Shown here piece after piece: positions 57,027 to 64,000 of a stretch of 64,000 bases of DNA. The translations under genes were made by a program, and so were the position numbers. Numbering within the stretch: the stretch's first letter is position 1; each line of letters begins with the position of its first letter. The stretch comes from Massilia psychrophila. GTDB taxonomy: Bacteria > Pseudomonadota > Gammaproteobacteria > Burkholderiales > Burkholderiaceae_D. The stretch spans positions 43,211 to 107,210 of the forward strand of contig NZ_PDOB01000015.1 in assembly GCF_002760665.1 (NCBI RefSeq). Direction: 5' to 3'. The notes beneath the pieces are model-generated. The model was not told the DNA's origin and did not search any database. It saw nothing but the letters and a program-made list of their open reading frames with translations.

Positions 57027-57233
57027 GGTCCAGTCCTTTGCAGCTTGGAAGCGGTTTTAGGGCGTATTGAAGCAGGTTTTCGGGTTTTTTGTCGCGCTGC
57101 ACATCTAGCAAGGCCGACAGCACGATCGCCAGCGCGCAGGAAGTCAATCGGATGGACGCCCCCACCCGTAACGGCATCGAACGCGCCAAAGTGGCAGTGT
57201 CGAACAACCACTTGAACCGCGGAAGGCGTCGGC
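57027..57233. other. Intergenic region upstream of the NADP-dependent reductase
   Basis: No gene is supported. It contains the promoter region of the reductase (reverse strand) and abuts the IS110 fragment. No reliable promoter hexamers were fixed. Confidence 0.3.
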
Positions 57234-57329
57234 ATCAAGACGACGACAATCGGAATCGACCTGGCAAAGAATTCATTCCAGGTCCACGGCGTGGATGCAC
57301 ACGGCAAGGCCATGGGAACAATCGGTTAA
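57234..57329 (+). pseudogene. IS110-family transposase N-terminal fragment
   Basis: The frame reads I-K-T-T-T-I-G-I-D-L-A-K-N-S-F-Q-V-H-G-V-D, the RuvC-like start of an IS110-family transposase (T-T-I-G-I-D-L-A-K). The start ATG is changed to ATC and a stop follows after 31 codons. Only this short end is left, immediately before the export operon. Confidence 0.75.
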
Positions 57330-57362
57330 CATAGTGGCACCATGCCTATTCAAAGTCACACC

Positions 57363-58574
57363 ATGAAACGCACCCTCTTTTTTATCGCCGTCGGCTGCTT
57401 GGCCTTCGGCGCCCTGGGATGGGCGCTGGTGCAGAAAATGCGAGGGCCGGCCTTGGCCGGTTACGAAGTGACGGCGCGGCCACTGGTGCAGACTGTCGTG
57501 GCCACCGGCCGCGTGGCGGCCGTATCGCGCGCCCAGGTCGGCAGCCCGGTGACCGGGGTGGTAGTCGTGCGGCGCGTGCAGGAGGGCGACCTAGTACAGC
57601 CTGGCGACGTATTGGCGGTACTGCGTGCCGACGACCTCGAGGCCGCAGTTCTTGAAGCGCAGGCCGCCCTGGCCCAGTTGCAGCAGTCGACACGTCCGCA
57701 GGCGCAAGCCAGCCTGCGCGAGGCGGAAGCGCGGTTGGCCCAGGCCAGCCGCGAAGCCCAGCGTCGTCGCGATCTCTTCCAGCAGCACATGATCACCCGC
57801 GAGACGATGGAGCAGGCCATACAAGCCGAGACGATCAGCCGCACCGCAGCCGAGCAGGCGCTACTGACTGCCCGTTCTTTCGTGACCGGCAATCCAAGCG
57901 AGGCTGCGGCGCGCGCCCGGGTGGCCAGCGCCAAAGCGCAGTTGGCCAAGACCACGATCCGCGCCGAAGTCGCCGGTACCGTGCTGACCCGCAACGCTGA
58001 GCCGGGCGACCTGGTGCAGCCCGGTCGCATCCTGTTCGAAATCGCTCGCAGCGGCGACACCGAAGTCGTGGTGCCGCTAGATGAAAAAAACCTCGAAGTG
58101 CTGGCCATCGGTCAGGCGGCCGTATGTATCGCCGACGCCTACCCTGGGCGGCCGTTCCCGGCAAAGGTCGGCTTCATCGCTCCCAGCGTCGATCCGCAGC
58201 GCGGCACGGTAGAAGTTCGCCTCACCGTGGCCCCGGTGCCCGGATTCTTGCGCCAGGGGATGACCGTTTCAGTGAACGTGGAAACGGGCCGCCGGGGCCG
58301 CGCCATCGTCGTGCCTAACGACGCACTGGCTGTCACGGACGGCAACCACGCCGCGTTGTGGCTGGTCGTGAATGGCCGCGCCACGCGGCGCCAGGTACAG
58401 CTCGGGCTGCGTGGCCTGACTCAAACAGAAGTCACGGCCGGTTTGCGGGCCGGAGAGTGGGTACTGGCGGACGCGCAGGCCGTGCTGGCACAGGGCGAGC
58501 GCGTGCGCGTGGTGGCCACCGGCATGACGGTCGACCCTGCCACGCGCAAAGAACTGCCGGTCAAGCTGGACTGA
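57363..58574 (+). CDS. Periplasmic adaptor (MFP) of an ABC exporter, MacA/DevB-like
   Basis: A 403-residue HlyD-type adaptor with an N-terminal membrane anchor (FFIAVGCLAFGALGWALV). The lipoyl-like half (SPVTGVVVVRRVQEGDLVQPGDVLAVL) and its second half (ISRTAA... TIRAEVAGTVLTRNAEPGDLVQPGRILFEIA) frame a coiled-coil hairpin (about 100-165). The start could also be ATG 57342. It overlaps the permease gene by 1 base (TGATG). Together with the FtsX-like permease and the ATPase it forms a MacA-MacB style three-gene export system. The outer-membrane channel (TolC-like) is not in this window. Confidence 0.9.
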   Translation: MKRTLFFIAVGCLAFGALGWALVQKMRGPALAGYEVTARPLVQTVVATGRVAAVSRAQVGSPVTGVVVVRRVQEGDLVQPGDVLAVLRADDLEAAVLEAQAALAQLQQSTRPQAQASLREAEARLAQASREAQRRRDLFQQHMITRETMEQAIQAETISRTAAEQALLTARSFVTGNPSEAAARARVASAKAQLAKTTIRAEVAGTVLTRNAEPGDLVQPGRILFEIARSGDTEVVVPLDEKNLEVLAIGQAAVCIADAYPGRPFPAKVGFIAPSVDPQRGTVEVRLTVAPVPGFLRQGMTVSVNVETGRRGRAIVVPNDALAVTDGNHAALWLVVNGRATRRQVQLGLRGLTQTEVTAGLRAGEWVLADAQAVLAQGERVRVVATGMTVDPATRKELPVKLD

Positions 58575-59782
58575 TGCCGATGTGGATCGAATGGACCATC
58601 GCCACCAAGTTCCTGCGTGAAGGCAAGACGCAGAGTACCCTGATCCTGGTCGGCATCGCCGTGGGTGTCGCCGTGATTGTTTTCCTCACTGCGCTGATCA
58701 CCGGACTGCAGGTCAACATCATCAACCGTACCCTGGGCACCCAGGCCCACATCAAGGTACAGCCCACGGAAGAGCGCAACCGCATCTTGCCGTCTGCTTC
58801 GGGAAGCGCGCACCTGCTACTGGAGAGCAAGCGCGCCCAGCGCCTGCGGTCGATCAACAATTGGCAGCAGGTGCGCGATGTGCTCGACACGCTGCCGCGT
58901 GTCACGGCCGTGTCGCCGTTGATCTCCGGGCCGGCGTTCGCGCGGCGCGGCGAGGCACTGCAGTCGGTGGCGCTGGTCGGCATTGACGCGCCGCGCTACC
59001 TGCGCATCATCCCGATTCAGGATGACATCGTCGCCGGCGTGTTCCGCATCGGCGCCGGCGACACCGTGATCGGCAAGCAGCTGGCGACCGACCTCGGCAT
59101 GCACGTCGGCGACAAGCTGCGGCTGGACGGTGGCCAGGGACGGGAGAGCGTGGTGAACGTCGCCGGCATCTTCGAACTGGGCGTGCGCGAGTTGGATGCG
59201 CGCTACGTCTACCTGGACATGAAGCAAGCGCAGTCCCTGCTCGACCTGCCTGGCGCCGCGACGATCATCGACGTGACGGTGGATGATATTTTCGCCGCGC
59301 AGGCAGTCGCCACGCGTATCGCCCGCCTTACAGGGCTGAAGGCGGAAAGCTGGATGGAAACCAATGCACAGCTGATGAACGCCTTGCGCTCGCAGAACCT
59401 CTCGACGCGGATGATCAGCGTTTTCGTGGCATTGAGCGTGGCGCTGGGCATTGCCAGTGTGCTGTCGGTGAGCGTGGTCCAGCGGACGCGTGAGATCGGG
59501 ATCCTCCGCGCGATGGGCACCACGCGGCGACAGATGCTGGGCGTGTTCCTGATCCAGGGCGCACTGTTCGGCCTGGCCGGTTCGCTGTTGGGTGCCGCGG
59601 CGGGATATGGCCTGGTGGCCGGGTTCAACACCTTCGGCCCAAAGCTGTTCTACATTCCGGTGGATCCATGGCTGCCGGTGGCCGCGATGGCACTGGCAGC
59701 GGTCACCGGCATTCTGTCTGCAGCCGTGCCGGCGCGCCGCGCCGCTTCCCTCGACCCGGTGGAGGCGATTCGCCATGTCTGA
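58574..59782 (+). CDS. FtsX-like ABC exporter permease (MacB/DevC type)
   Basis: A 402-residue inner-membrane permease with four helices: one near the N-terminus (about 20-45; LILVGIAVGVAVIVFLTALITGL), a large periplasmic domain (about 50-270), and three near the C-terminus (about 280-395) including VFVALSVALGIASVLSVSVVQRTREIGILRAMGTTRRQ, the coupling segment that contacts the ATPase. It overlaps both neighbours: start at TGATG after the adaptor, and stop 8 bases into the ATPase gene. Unlike MacB the nucleotide-binding domain is a separate polypeptide, as in DevA/DevC and LolCDE systems. Substrate unknown. Confidence 0.92.
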   Translation: MPMWIEWTIATKFLREGKTQSTLILVGIAVGVAVIVFLTALITGLQVNIINRTLGTQAHIKVQPTEERNRILPSASGSAHLLLESKRAQRLRSINNWQQVRDVLDTLPRVTAVSPLISGPAFARRGEALQSVALVGIDAPRYLRIIPIQDDIVAGVFRIGAGDTVIGKQLATDLGMHVGDKLRLDGGQGRESVVNVAGIFELGVRELDARYVYLDMKQAQSLLDLPGAATIIDVTVDDIFAAQAVATRIARLTGLKAESWMETNAQLMNALRSQNLSTRMISVFVALSVALGIASVLSVSVVQRTREIGILRAMGTTRRQMLGVFLIQGALFGLAGSLLGAAAGYGLVAGFNTFGPKLFYIPVDPWLPVAAMALAAVTGILSAAVPARRAASLDPVEAIRHV

Positions 59783-60488
59783 GCATGACCCCAGCGAGGA
59801 GATACTGCGCCTGCAAGGCCTTCGAAAAAGCTACAACGTCGGCAAGCCCACCGAAGTGGAAGTGCTCCACGGGCTGGACCTGCGCCTGCAACGCCGCGAT
59901 TTCGCGGCGCTCGTGGGTGCGTCGGGCTCGGGCAAGAGCACGCTGCTCAACGTGATCGGTCTGCTGGACTGGCCTACAGCGGGCGAGCTGTTCCTGCTTG
60001 GTGAGCCTACCCGCAACATGGACGACGCCCGGCGTACCGCGCTGCGCGGCAGCGCAATCGGCTTCGTGTTCCAGTTCCACCATCTGATCCAGGCCTTCAC
60101 CGCGCTGGAGAACGTGCTCATGCCGCTCATGGTCGCCACCGGCAAACCCACACGCGAACAGATTGAACACGCCCGCAGCCTGCTTGCCCAGGTGGGCCTG
60201 GAGGGGCTCGACCAGCGCAAGCCCGACCAGCTCTCGGGCGGCCAGCAGCAGCGTGTCGCCGTGGCCCGCGCGCTGGTCACCAGCCCGGCGCTGCTGCTGG
60301 CCGACGAACCCACAGGCAACCTCGACACCAAGTCCGCCGCCGAAGTGTTCCAGCTGTTCCGCAAATTCAACCGGGAGTCCGGCTGCGCGGTTCTGCTGGT
60401 CACTCACGATCCGCGCCTGTCCGGGCAGTGCGACCGCATGATCGAGCTAGTGGACGGCAATATCGAGAGCGATGATGCAACCGGCTAG
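59775..60488 (+). CDS. ABC transporter ATP-binding protein (MacB-NBD/LolD/DevA type)
   Basis: A 237-residue ATPase. Walker A is GASGSGKST (48-56), the signature is LSGGQQQR, Walker B LLLADEPTGNLD, and the switch His lies in VTHDP. It contains the Q-loop FVFQFHHLI. It belongs to the MacB/LolD class that drives mechanotransmission across the inner membrane with no substrate channel. It completes the adaptor-permease-ATPase operon. ATG 59775 overlaps the permease end by 8 bases. Confidence 0.93.
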   Translation: MSEHDPSEEILRLQGLRKSYNVGKPTEVEVLHGLDLRLQRRDFAALVGASGSGKSTLLNVIGLLDWPTAGELFLLGEPTRNMDDARRTALRGSAIGFVFQFHHLIQAFTALENVLMPLMVATGKPTREQIEHARSLLAQVGLEGLDQRKPDQLSGGQQQRVAVARALVTSPALLLADEPTGNLDTKSAAEVFQLFRKFNRESGCAVLLVTHDPRLSGQCDRMIELVDGNIESDDATG

Positions 60489-60614
60489 TGCAGGCAGCAG
60501 GTGAGATCTGATGCTATTTTTGGGCGGATTGTCACCACTTCGGTAAACATTTCTGACCTGTGCTTGGACTTCGGTCAAGACGTCTCTTTCTGGACGTTGC
60601 GTGAACGCTGTTGT

Positions 60615-60652
60615 TGGTGGCCCGGGGCGCAATCGAACCAGCGACGCAAAAG
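60615..60652 (-). repeat. Decayed tRNA-Phe 3' fragment (att-like)
   Basis: On the reverse strand GCGTCGCTGGTTCGATTGCG then CCCCGGGCCACCA is a tRNA-Phe 3' end with T-arm mismatches that break its stem. It matches the better copy at 62978-63022 with few differences, in the same orientation, 2.36 kb away. Not a gene. Confidence 0.75.
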
Positions 60653-60750
60653 GTTACACTGATGGCTAACCAGTTGCATCCATTGTCTTGCGCGGGTCGG
60701 CCCGAAGGCGGCCCGGCCGCCACCGCCAGACTGATATATTGAGAGAGAAA

Positions 60751-61776
60751 ATGAAAGCAGTAGGATATCAACAATCGCTCCCCATCGATCATCCGGCATC
60801 GCTGATCGACTTCGAATTGCCCGAACCCATCGCCACGGGCCATGATCTGCTCGTCGAGGTGCGCGCGGTATCGGTTAACCCGGTCGATGCCAAAATACGC
60901 GCCAACGTCGCCCCCGAGAATGGCGCGACCAAGATTTTGGGCTGGGACGCGGCCGGCATTGTGCGCGCGGTCGGCGACAAAGTTTCCCTGTTCAAGCCGG
61001 GCGACCGGGTCATGTATGCTGGCGACCTCTTGCGCTCCGGCACTAACAGCGAATTGCACCTGGTGGACGAGCGCATCGTCGGGCGCATGCCAACGAACCT
61101 GAGTTTTGAAGCGGCTGCTGCGCTGCCGCTGACCACCATCACGGCCTGGGAAATGCTGTTCGACCGGTTGCAGATATCCCGCTTTGCGCCGTCGGCAACC
61201 GGCACGCTGCTCATTGTCGGCGCCGCCGGTGGCGTGGGATCGATGATGGTGCAGCTGGCGCGCAAGCTCACCGGCCTGACGGTAATCGGCACCGCTTCGC
61301 GTCCCGAAACCCGGCAATGGGTACGGGATCTGGGCGCCGACCATGTGATCGACCATACCCGTCCCTTATCGGAAGAATTGCAGAAGATCGGCATACCCCA
61401 GGTCGACTATGTCGCAAGCCTGACCCACACGGATCTGCATCTTCCGGAGATCGTCGCCTCGCTGGCGCCGCAGGGCAAGCTCGGTTTGATTGACGATCCT
61501 GCCTCGCTCGACGTCACGCTGCTTAAGCGCAAGAGCATCTCCCTGCATTGGGAATTCATGTACACCCGTTCGATGTTCGCCACAGCCGACATGATCGAGC
61601 AGCATCGCTTGCTCACCACCGTCGCTCAAATGATCGAGGCGGGTGTCTTGCAGTCGACGTTGACCGAGCGTTTCGGCACCATCAATGCAGACAACATGCG
61701 CCGTGCCCACCGGCTGATAGAGAGTGGCCGGGCGCGCGGGAAGATCGTGCTTTCCGGTTTCGACGCAGGGGCATAG
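60751..61776 (+). CDS. Zinc-free quinone-oxidoreductase-like dehydrogenase (YogA type)
   Basis: A 341-residue medium-chain dehydrogenase (zinc-type alcohol dehydrogenase-like protein). It has the GroES part with SVNPVDAKIRANVAPENGATKILGWDAAGIVRAVG, no zinc ligands in the usual places, and NADPH binding at LLIVGAAGGVGSMMVQLARKLTGLTVIGTASRPETRQWV. The C-terminal helix ends LIESGRARGKIVLSGF. Members reduce quinones or enones. GAGAGA precedes ATG. It is 70 bp from a second dehydrogenase gene, with a hairpin between. Confidence 0.9.
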   Translation: MKAVGYQQSLPIDHPASLIDFELPEPIATGHDLLVEVRAVSVNPVDAKIRANVAPENGATKILGWDAAGIVRAVGDKVSLFKPGDRVMYAGDLLRSGTNSELHLVDERIVGRMPTNLSFEAAAALPLTTITAWEMLFDRLQISRFAPSATGTLLIVGAAGGVGSMMVQLARKLTGLTVIGTASRPETRQWVRDLGADHVIDHTRPLSEELQKIGIPQVDYVASLTHTDLHLPEIVASLAPQGKLGLIDDPASLDVTLLKRKSISLHWEFMYTRSMFATADMIEQHRLLTTVAQMIEAGVLQSTLTERFGTINADNMRRAHRLIESGRARGKIVLSGFDAGA

Positions 61777-61785
61777 TTTCAAACT

Positions 61786-61817
61786 CGAAGCTGGCGCCGC
61801 AAGCCGCGCCAGCTTCG
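61786..61817 (+). terminator. Hairpin between the two dehydrogenase genes
   Basis: CGAAGCTGGCGC and GCGCCAGCTTCG (61786-61797 and 61806-61817) form a perfect 12-bp stem, loop of 8. It lies 10 bases after the first stop. No T tract. Confidence 0.65.
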
Positions 61818-61846
61818 CCGCGTTTTACGTAATTCGAGGAGACGAC

Positions 61847-62863
61847 ATGAAGGCCTACCGCATTCTGCCAGGGAAAGACATTGACGGACTATATTTGAAA
61901 GACATTCCAGAACGACCACTTGCACCGCATGAAGTGCGCGTGAAGGTCCATGCTGTATCGCTCAACTACCGCGACCTGATGGTCGCCAAAGGCAATTATC
62001 TGGTAAAGCTAGACGACCCGATCATTCCGTGCTCCGACGGCGCGGGACAAGTCGTCGAGGTTGGTTCAGCAGTCACGCAAGTCAAGCCCGGTGACCGGGT
62101 AACAGCATCGTTTTTCCCGTATTGGCGCGATGGCGGGCCAACTTCCGCCAAGGTGCGCAGCGCGCTCGGCGGCGACATCGATGGGATGCTGGCCGAAGAG
62201 GTCACACTGCATGAAGATGCGCTGGTCAAGATCCCGGACCAGCTCGGCTTCATCGAAGCATCCACCCTGCCATGCGCCGCCGTTACTGCATGGAATGCCA
62301 TCTTTGTGTCAGCCGCCACCCGTCCCGGTGATTCCGTTCTCTTGCTAGGCACCGGTGGTGTTTCGGTGCTGGGTCTGCAACTGGCGAAGGCGGCTGGTTT
62401 GCGAGCGATCATCACATCGTCGAGCGATGAAAAACTGGCCCGAGCGCGTGCGCTTGGCGCGGACGTGACTATCAACTACACCGCCGCGCCGGAGTGGCAC
62501 CAGGAAGTACTGCGTCATACAAACGGCGAGGGTGTGAACGTGGTACTCGAAGTGGGCGGCCAGGGAACAATCAATCGTTCGGTCGCCTCCACGGGCGTGG
62601 GCGGCTCGATTGCCATTATTGGCGGCGTCAGTGGATTTGGCGGCGAAGTCTCTCCCGCTACGCTGCTGACCGGCGCCAAGCGCATGGTCGGGATTTTTGT
62701 CGGCAGTAGGGCCATGCTCGAACAGGTAATTCGTTTCATTCACGGAGCCGGAATAACCCCCGTGGTCGATCGGGTATTCCCATTTTCCCAAGCGAAAGAT
62801 GCGTACCGGTACATGGAATCCGGCGCGCATTTCGGCAAGGTCGTAATCGACGTGACGAAGTAG
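61847..62863 (+). CDS. NAD(P)-dependent zinc-free alcohol dehydrogenase/quinone reductase
   Basis: A 338-residue MDR enzyme. The N-terminal part has SLNYRDLMVAKGNYL and IPCSDGAGQVVEVG; the nucleotide-binding motif is LLLGTGGVSVLGLQLAKAAGLRAIITSSSDEKLARARALGADVTINY. The closing VVDRVFPFSQAKDAYRYMESGAHFGKVVIDV is common to zinc-free MDR proteins. GAGGAG lies 6-7 bases before ATG 61847. It follows the first dehydrogenase closely and may be co-transcribed unless the hairpin between them terminates. Substrate unknown; the pair probably handles reactive quinones or enones. Confidence 0.9.
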   Translation: MKAYRILPGKDIDGLYLKDIPERPLAPHEVRVKVHAVSLNYRDLMVAKGNYLVKLDDPIIPCSDGAGQVVEVGSAVTQVKPGDRVTASFFPYWRDGGPTSAKVRSALGGDIDGMLAEEVTLHEDALVKIPDQLGFIEASTLPCAAVTAWNAIFVSAATRPGDSVLLLGTGGVSVLGLQLAKAAGLRAIITSSSDEKLARARALGADVTINYTAAPEWHQEVLRHTNGEGVNVVLEVGGQGTINRSVASTGVGGSIAIIGGVSGFGGEVSPATLLTGAKRMVGIFVGSRAMLEQVIRFIHGAGITPVVDRVFPFSQAKDAYRYMESGAHFGKVVIDVTK

Positions 62864-62934
62864 GGACCTTTGTGGGCGCGCATCTTCCAGCACGGAAATA
62901 GACCGGATACAAGGACTGCGAGCTCCAGACACGA

Positions 62935-62962
62935 CAACGCCCACTTGCATGAGTGGGCGTTG
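62935..62962 (-). terminator. Hairpin downstream of the tRNA-Phe fragment
   Basis: CAACGCCCAC pairs with GTGGGCGTTG (62935-62944 / 62953-62962). On the reverse strand it lies just after the tRNA-Phe 3' fragment, as a tRNA terminator would. It is probably the original tRNA-Phe terminator. Confidence 0.65.
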
Positions 62963-62977
62963 CGTGCAGTATATTCT

Positions 62978-63022
62978 TGGTGGCCCGGGGCGGAATCGAA
63001 CCACCGACACAAGGATTTTCAA
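62978..63022 (-). repeat. tRNA-Phe 3' fragment (integration junction)
   Basis: Reverse strand: anticodon-loop TTGAAAATCC through TTGTGTCGGTGGTTCGATTC and CGCCCCGGGCCACCA, the 3' half of tRNA-Phe (anticodon GAA). The D-arm and 5' acceptor strand are missing, so it is not a gene. Such 3' fragments are the far-end attachment site left when an integrase inserts an island at a tRNA gene. Confidence 0.85.
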
Positions 63023-63039
63023 ATCTCGTGCCGGCATTG

Positions 63040-63333
63040 TCATACAAGCTCAACGATGTGTACTAGCGCCCGAGTGCTTTTGGAGCCACGCCTGCTGCTT
63101 TCGCGCGATCCTGCGTAGTAGTTCCGGGCGGCTGTTTCCAGAATGCGGCGAATGTCAGGGTTCTTCATCGCCATTCCCGACAAGCGCGGGATGGAACGCG
63201 GATCGCTGCCGTCCAGTACGGAGAGCGCAAACGCCTTACAAGTGGCCGCACGCTGCCGCATCTCGTGCGCATCGAAGGCGGCGCTGGTCAGGCGGGGAAA
63301 ACCGATCAAACCTTCCCAACTGTCGGCCCTGCC
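63040..63333 (-). CDS. Hypothetical protein fragment at island edge
   Basis: The frame is open from about 63333 (first usable start TTG 63309: LIGFPRLTSAAFDAHEMRQR) to the stop at 63040, ending ARNYYAGSRESSRRGSKS. Helix-like and basic. Protein-like text in the two other frames just upstream (EAVAAAGPTVGKV) suggests a frameshift, so it may be the end of a decayed gene. Family unknown. Confidence 0.3.
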   Translation of the reverse strand, partial: GRADSWEGLIGFPRLTSAAFDAHEMRQRAATCKAFALSVLDGSDPRSIPRLSGMAMKNPDIRRILETAARNYYAGSRESSRRGSKSTRALVHIVELV

Positions 63334-63880
63334 GCTGCGACTGCCTCACCCGAAAAGTCGGCAGTATGGGGCGCAGCTTGTACATGGTCATCCGGTACGC
63401 AATTTGACGCGAGAACAGGATACGGCTGGTTTGGAAAATCCCGGCGTGGACTTTGAATTCGCCTTCTTCCTTGTTTGCCTCGGCCGTACGAAGAGGGCGC
63501 GGGGATGTTAAACCGCTTAGCAGGCCCGGCAGGTTGCCCGTGCGCGCGCCATATTTGTCGTGCAAATATTTGCCCGCCTGGTCCAGCATCGGATTGTGTG
63601 ATATGCGCAGCAGCGCGACGACTGATCCACATCTGACAGCGTTGACTCGGCTAAAACTTGCTGCTGCTGAGTCACCCGCTTTTTGGCCTCCTGTATGGCG
63701 CCCTTATAAAGTCTTGCCTGACCAAAATTTTTTCGGTCGCGGTATCTATTGGTCTACGTTATTCAAATCCATCATGAAGTCGTCAGTAATGCGCCGCAGC
63801 GACAGTTGTTGGCTCAGCCGTAAAAACTTGCGTACGTGAATTTATTAATACCTACTGTCGACCAAATTTTGGAGTAACTA
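63334..63880 (-). pseudogene. Degraded mobile-element or prophage-type DNA
   Basis: Reverse-strand text shifts frame repeatedly: FLRLSQQLSLRRITDDFMMDL, then a QQQQVLAES-type coil, NPMLDQAGKYLHDKYGARTGN, and EGEFKVHAGIFQTSRILFSR. Stops interrupt all frames. No transposase or integrase domain can be named. The base composition is lower in GC than the rest of the window. Confidence 0.4.
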
Positions 63881-63888
63881 TTCAGCCG

Positions 63889-64000
63889 CTATGCAGCTGA
63901 CTGAATAGGAGTGCCGGCGAAGGCCTGCTGCAGCACGGCAAGCATGTTGTGGCCTTGCTTGCGCAGGGTGTCGAGGCAGGAGCGAATGACGCAGAAATAC
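63889..64000 (-). CDS. IS66-like transposase C-terminus, partial
   Basis: The reverse strand reads YFCVIRSCLDTLRKQGHNML and AVLQQAFAGTPIQSAA with a stop at 63889; it runs off the window. The pattern R-S-x-L-x-T-x-R-K-Q-G-x-x-x-L-x-x-L-x-x-x-F-A-G is the end of IS66-family transposases (TnpC). Only 36 codons are visible, so the family call is tentative and it is not known whether the element is intact. Confidence 0.5.
   Translation of the reverse strand, partial: YFCVIRSCLDTLRKQGHNMLAVLQQAFAGTPIQSAA

Noticed and set aside
62978..63022. Complete tRNA-Phe gene
   Set aside because: The 5' acceptor strand and D-arm are absent beyond 63022, so only a 3' fragment exists.

Overview
The window reads as a chromosomal segment of a high-GC betaproteobacterium, most likely of the Oxalobacteraceae (Massilia, Duganella or Janthinobacterium type). 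This is inferred from strong GC bias at third codon positions, the gene families present (TonB receptor with GH20, tyrosinase, several GGDEF/EAL proteins, DUF3016, DUF2058, PsiF) and tRNA-Phe sequence of Burkholderiales type. No species can be named from sequence alone.

Layout. 0-5 kb: the start of an outer-membrane or secreted protein diverging from queC (queuosine precursor synthesis), a metallophosphoesterase, small hypothetical genes and a GAF-histidine kinase. 4.7-5.3 kb: an intergenic mosaic of 73-bp (x3) and 147-bp (x2) tandem repeats. 5.3-12 kb: an HD-GYP response regulator, a DUF3016 protein, a decayed gene, a glucose/sorbosone dehydrogenase-like lipoprotein and a MEDS-GGDEF-EAL protein. 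12-22.7 kb: envelope and housekeeping genes: lipoprotein pair, M15-type murein peptidase, LLM oxidoreductase, large M16 protease, esterase, PsiF protein, DUF1428 protein, truncated bestrophin, FDH-like dehydrogenase and aldo/keto reductase. 22.9-30.3 kb: a GlcNAc/chitin-oligosaccharide locus made of a TonB receptor, a GH20 hexosaminidase and an AmpG-like transporter, with a convergent AraC/GyrI-like regulator. 30.4-40.8 kb: a CAP-domain protein, DUF2058 protein, Crp-type regulator, GH1-RmlD fusion, Ser/Gly-rich secreted protein, old yellow enzyme, DUF2945 protein and a Tat-exported tyrosinase.

41.5-49.1 kb is the most coherent accessory block. It holds DUF3140, lipocalin, a MerR regulator, folE, a Trp-rich TIGR02450 protein, an SDR, a fasciclin protein, msrA, DUF2256 and a DASH-type cryptochrome/photolyase. 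This is a light and oxidative-stress gene set of the kind controlled by LitR/CarH-like MerR proteins in other proteobacteria. The merR and fasciclin promoters both carry paired CGGTTCA heptamers at an 11-bp period just downstream of the -10, a likely shared operator. Two of the genes (DUF2256 and the TIGR02450 protein) are very short or lack a normal start codon.

49.4-55.2 kb: a membrane protein, an alpha/beta hydrolase, IS4- and IS6-family transposase remnants, then an H-NOX sensor overlapping a GAF-GGDEF-EAL enzyme (NO to c-di-GMP signalling). 55.2-62.9 kb: a DJ-1/PfpI protein, an NADP-dependent reductase, an IS110 fragment, a MacAB/Dev-like three-gene export operon and two quinone-reductase-like dehydrogenases. 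Two 3' fragments of tRNA-Phe (60.6 and 63.0 kb, same orientation) mark integration junctions. The last kilobase is degraded mobile-element DNA ending in the C-terminus of an IS66-like transposase. No rRNA gene, complete tRNA gene or CRISPR array was seen.
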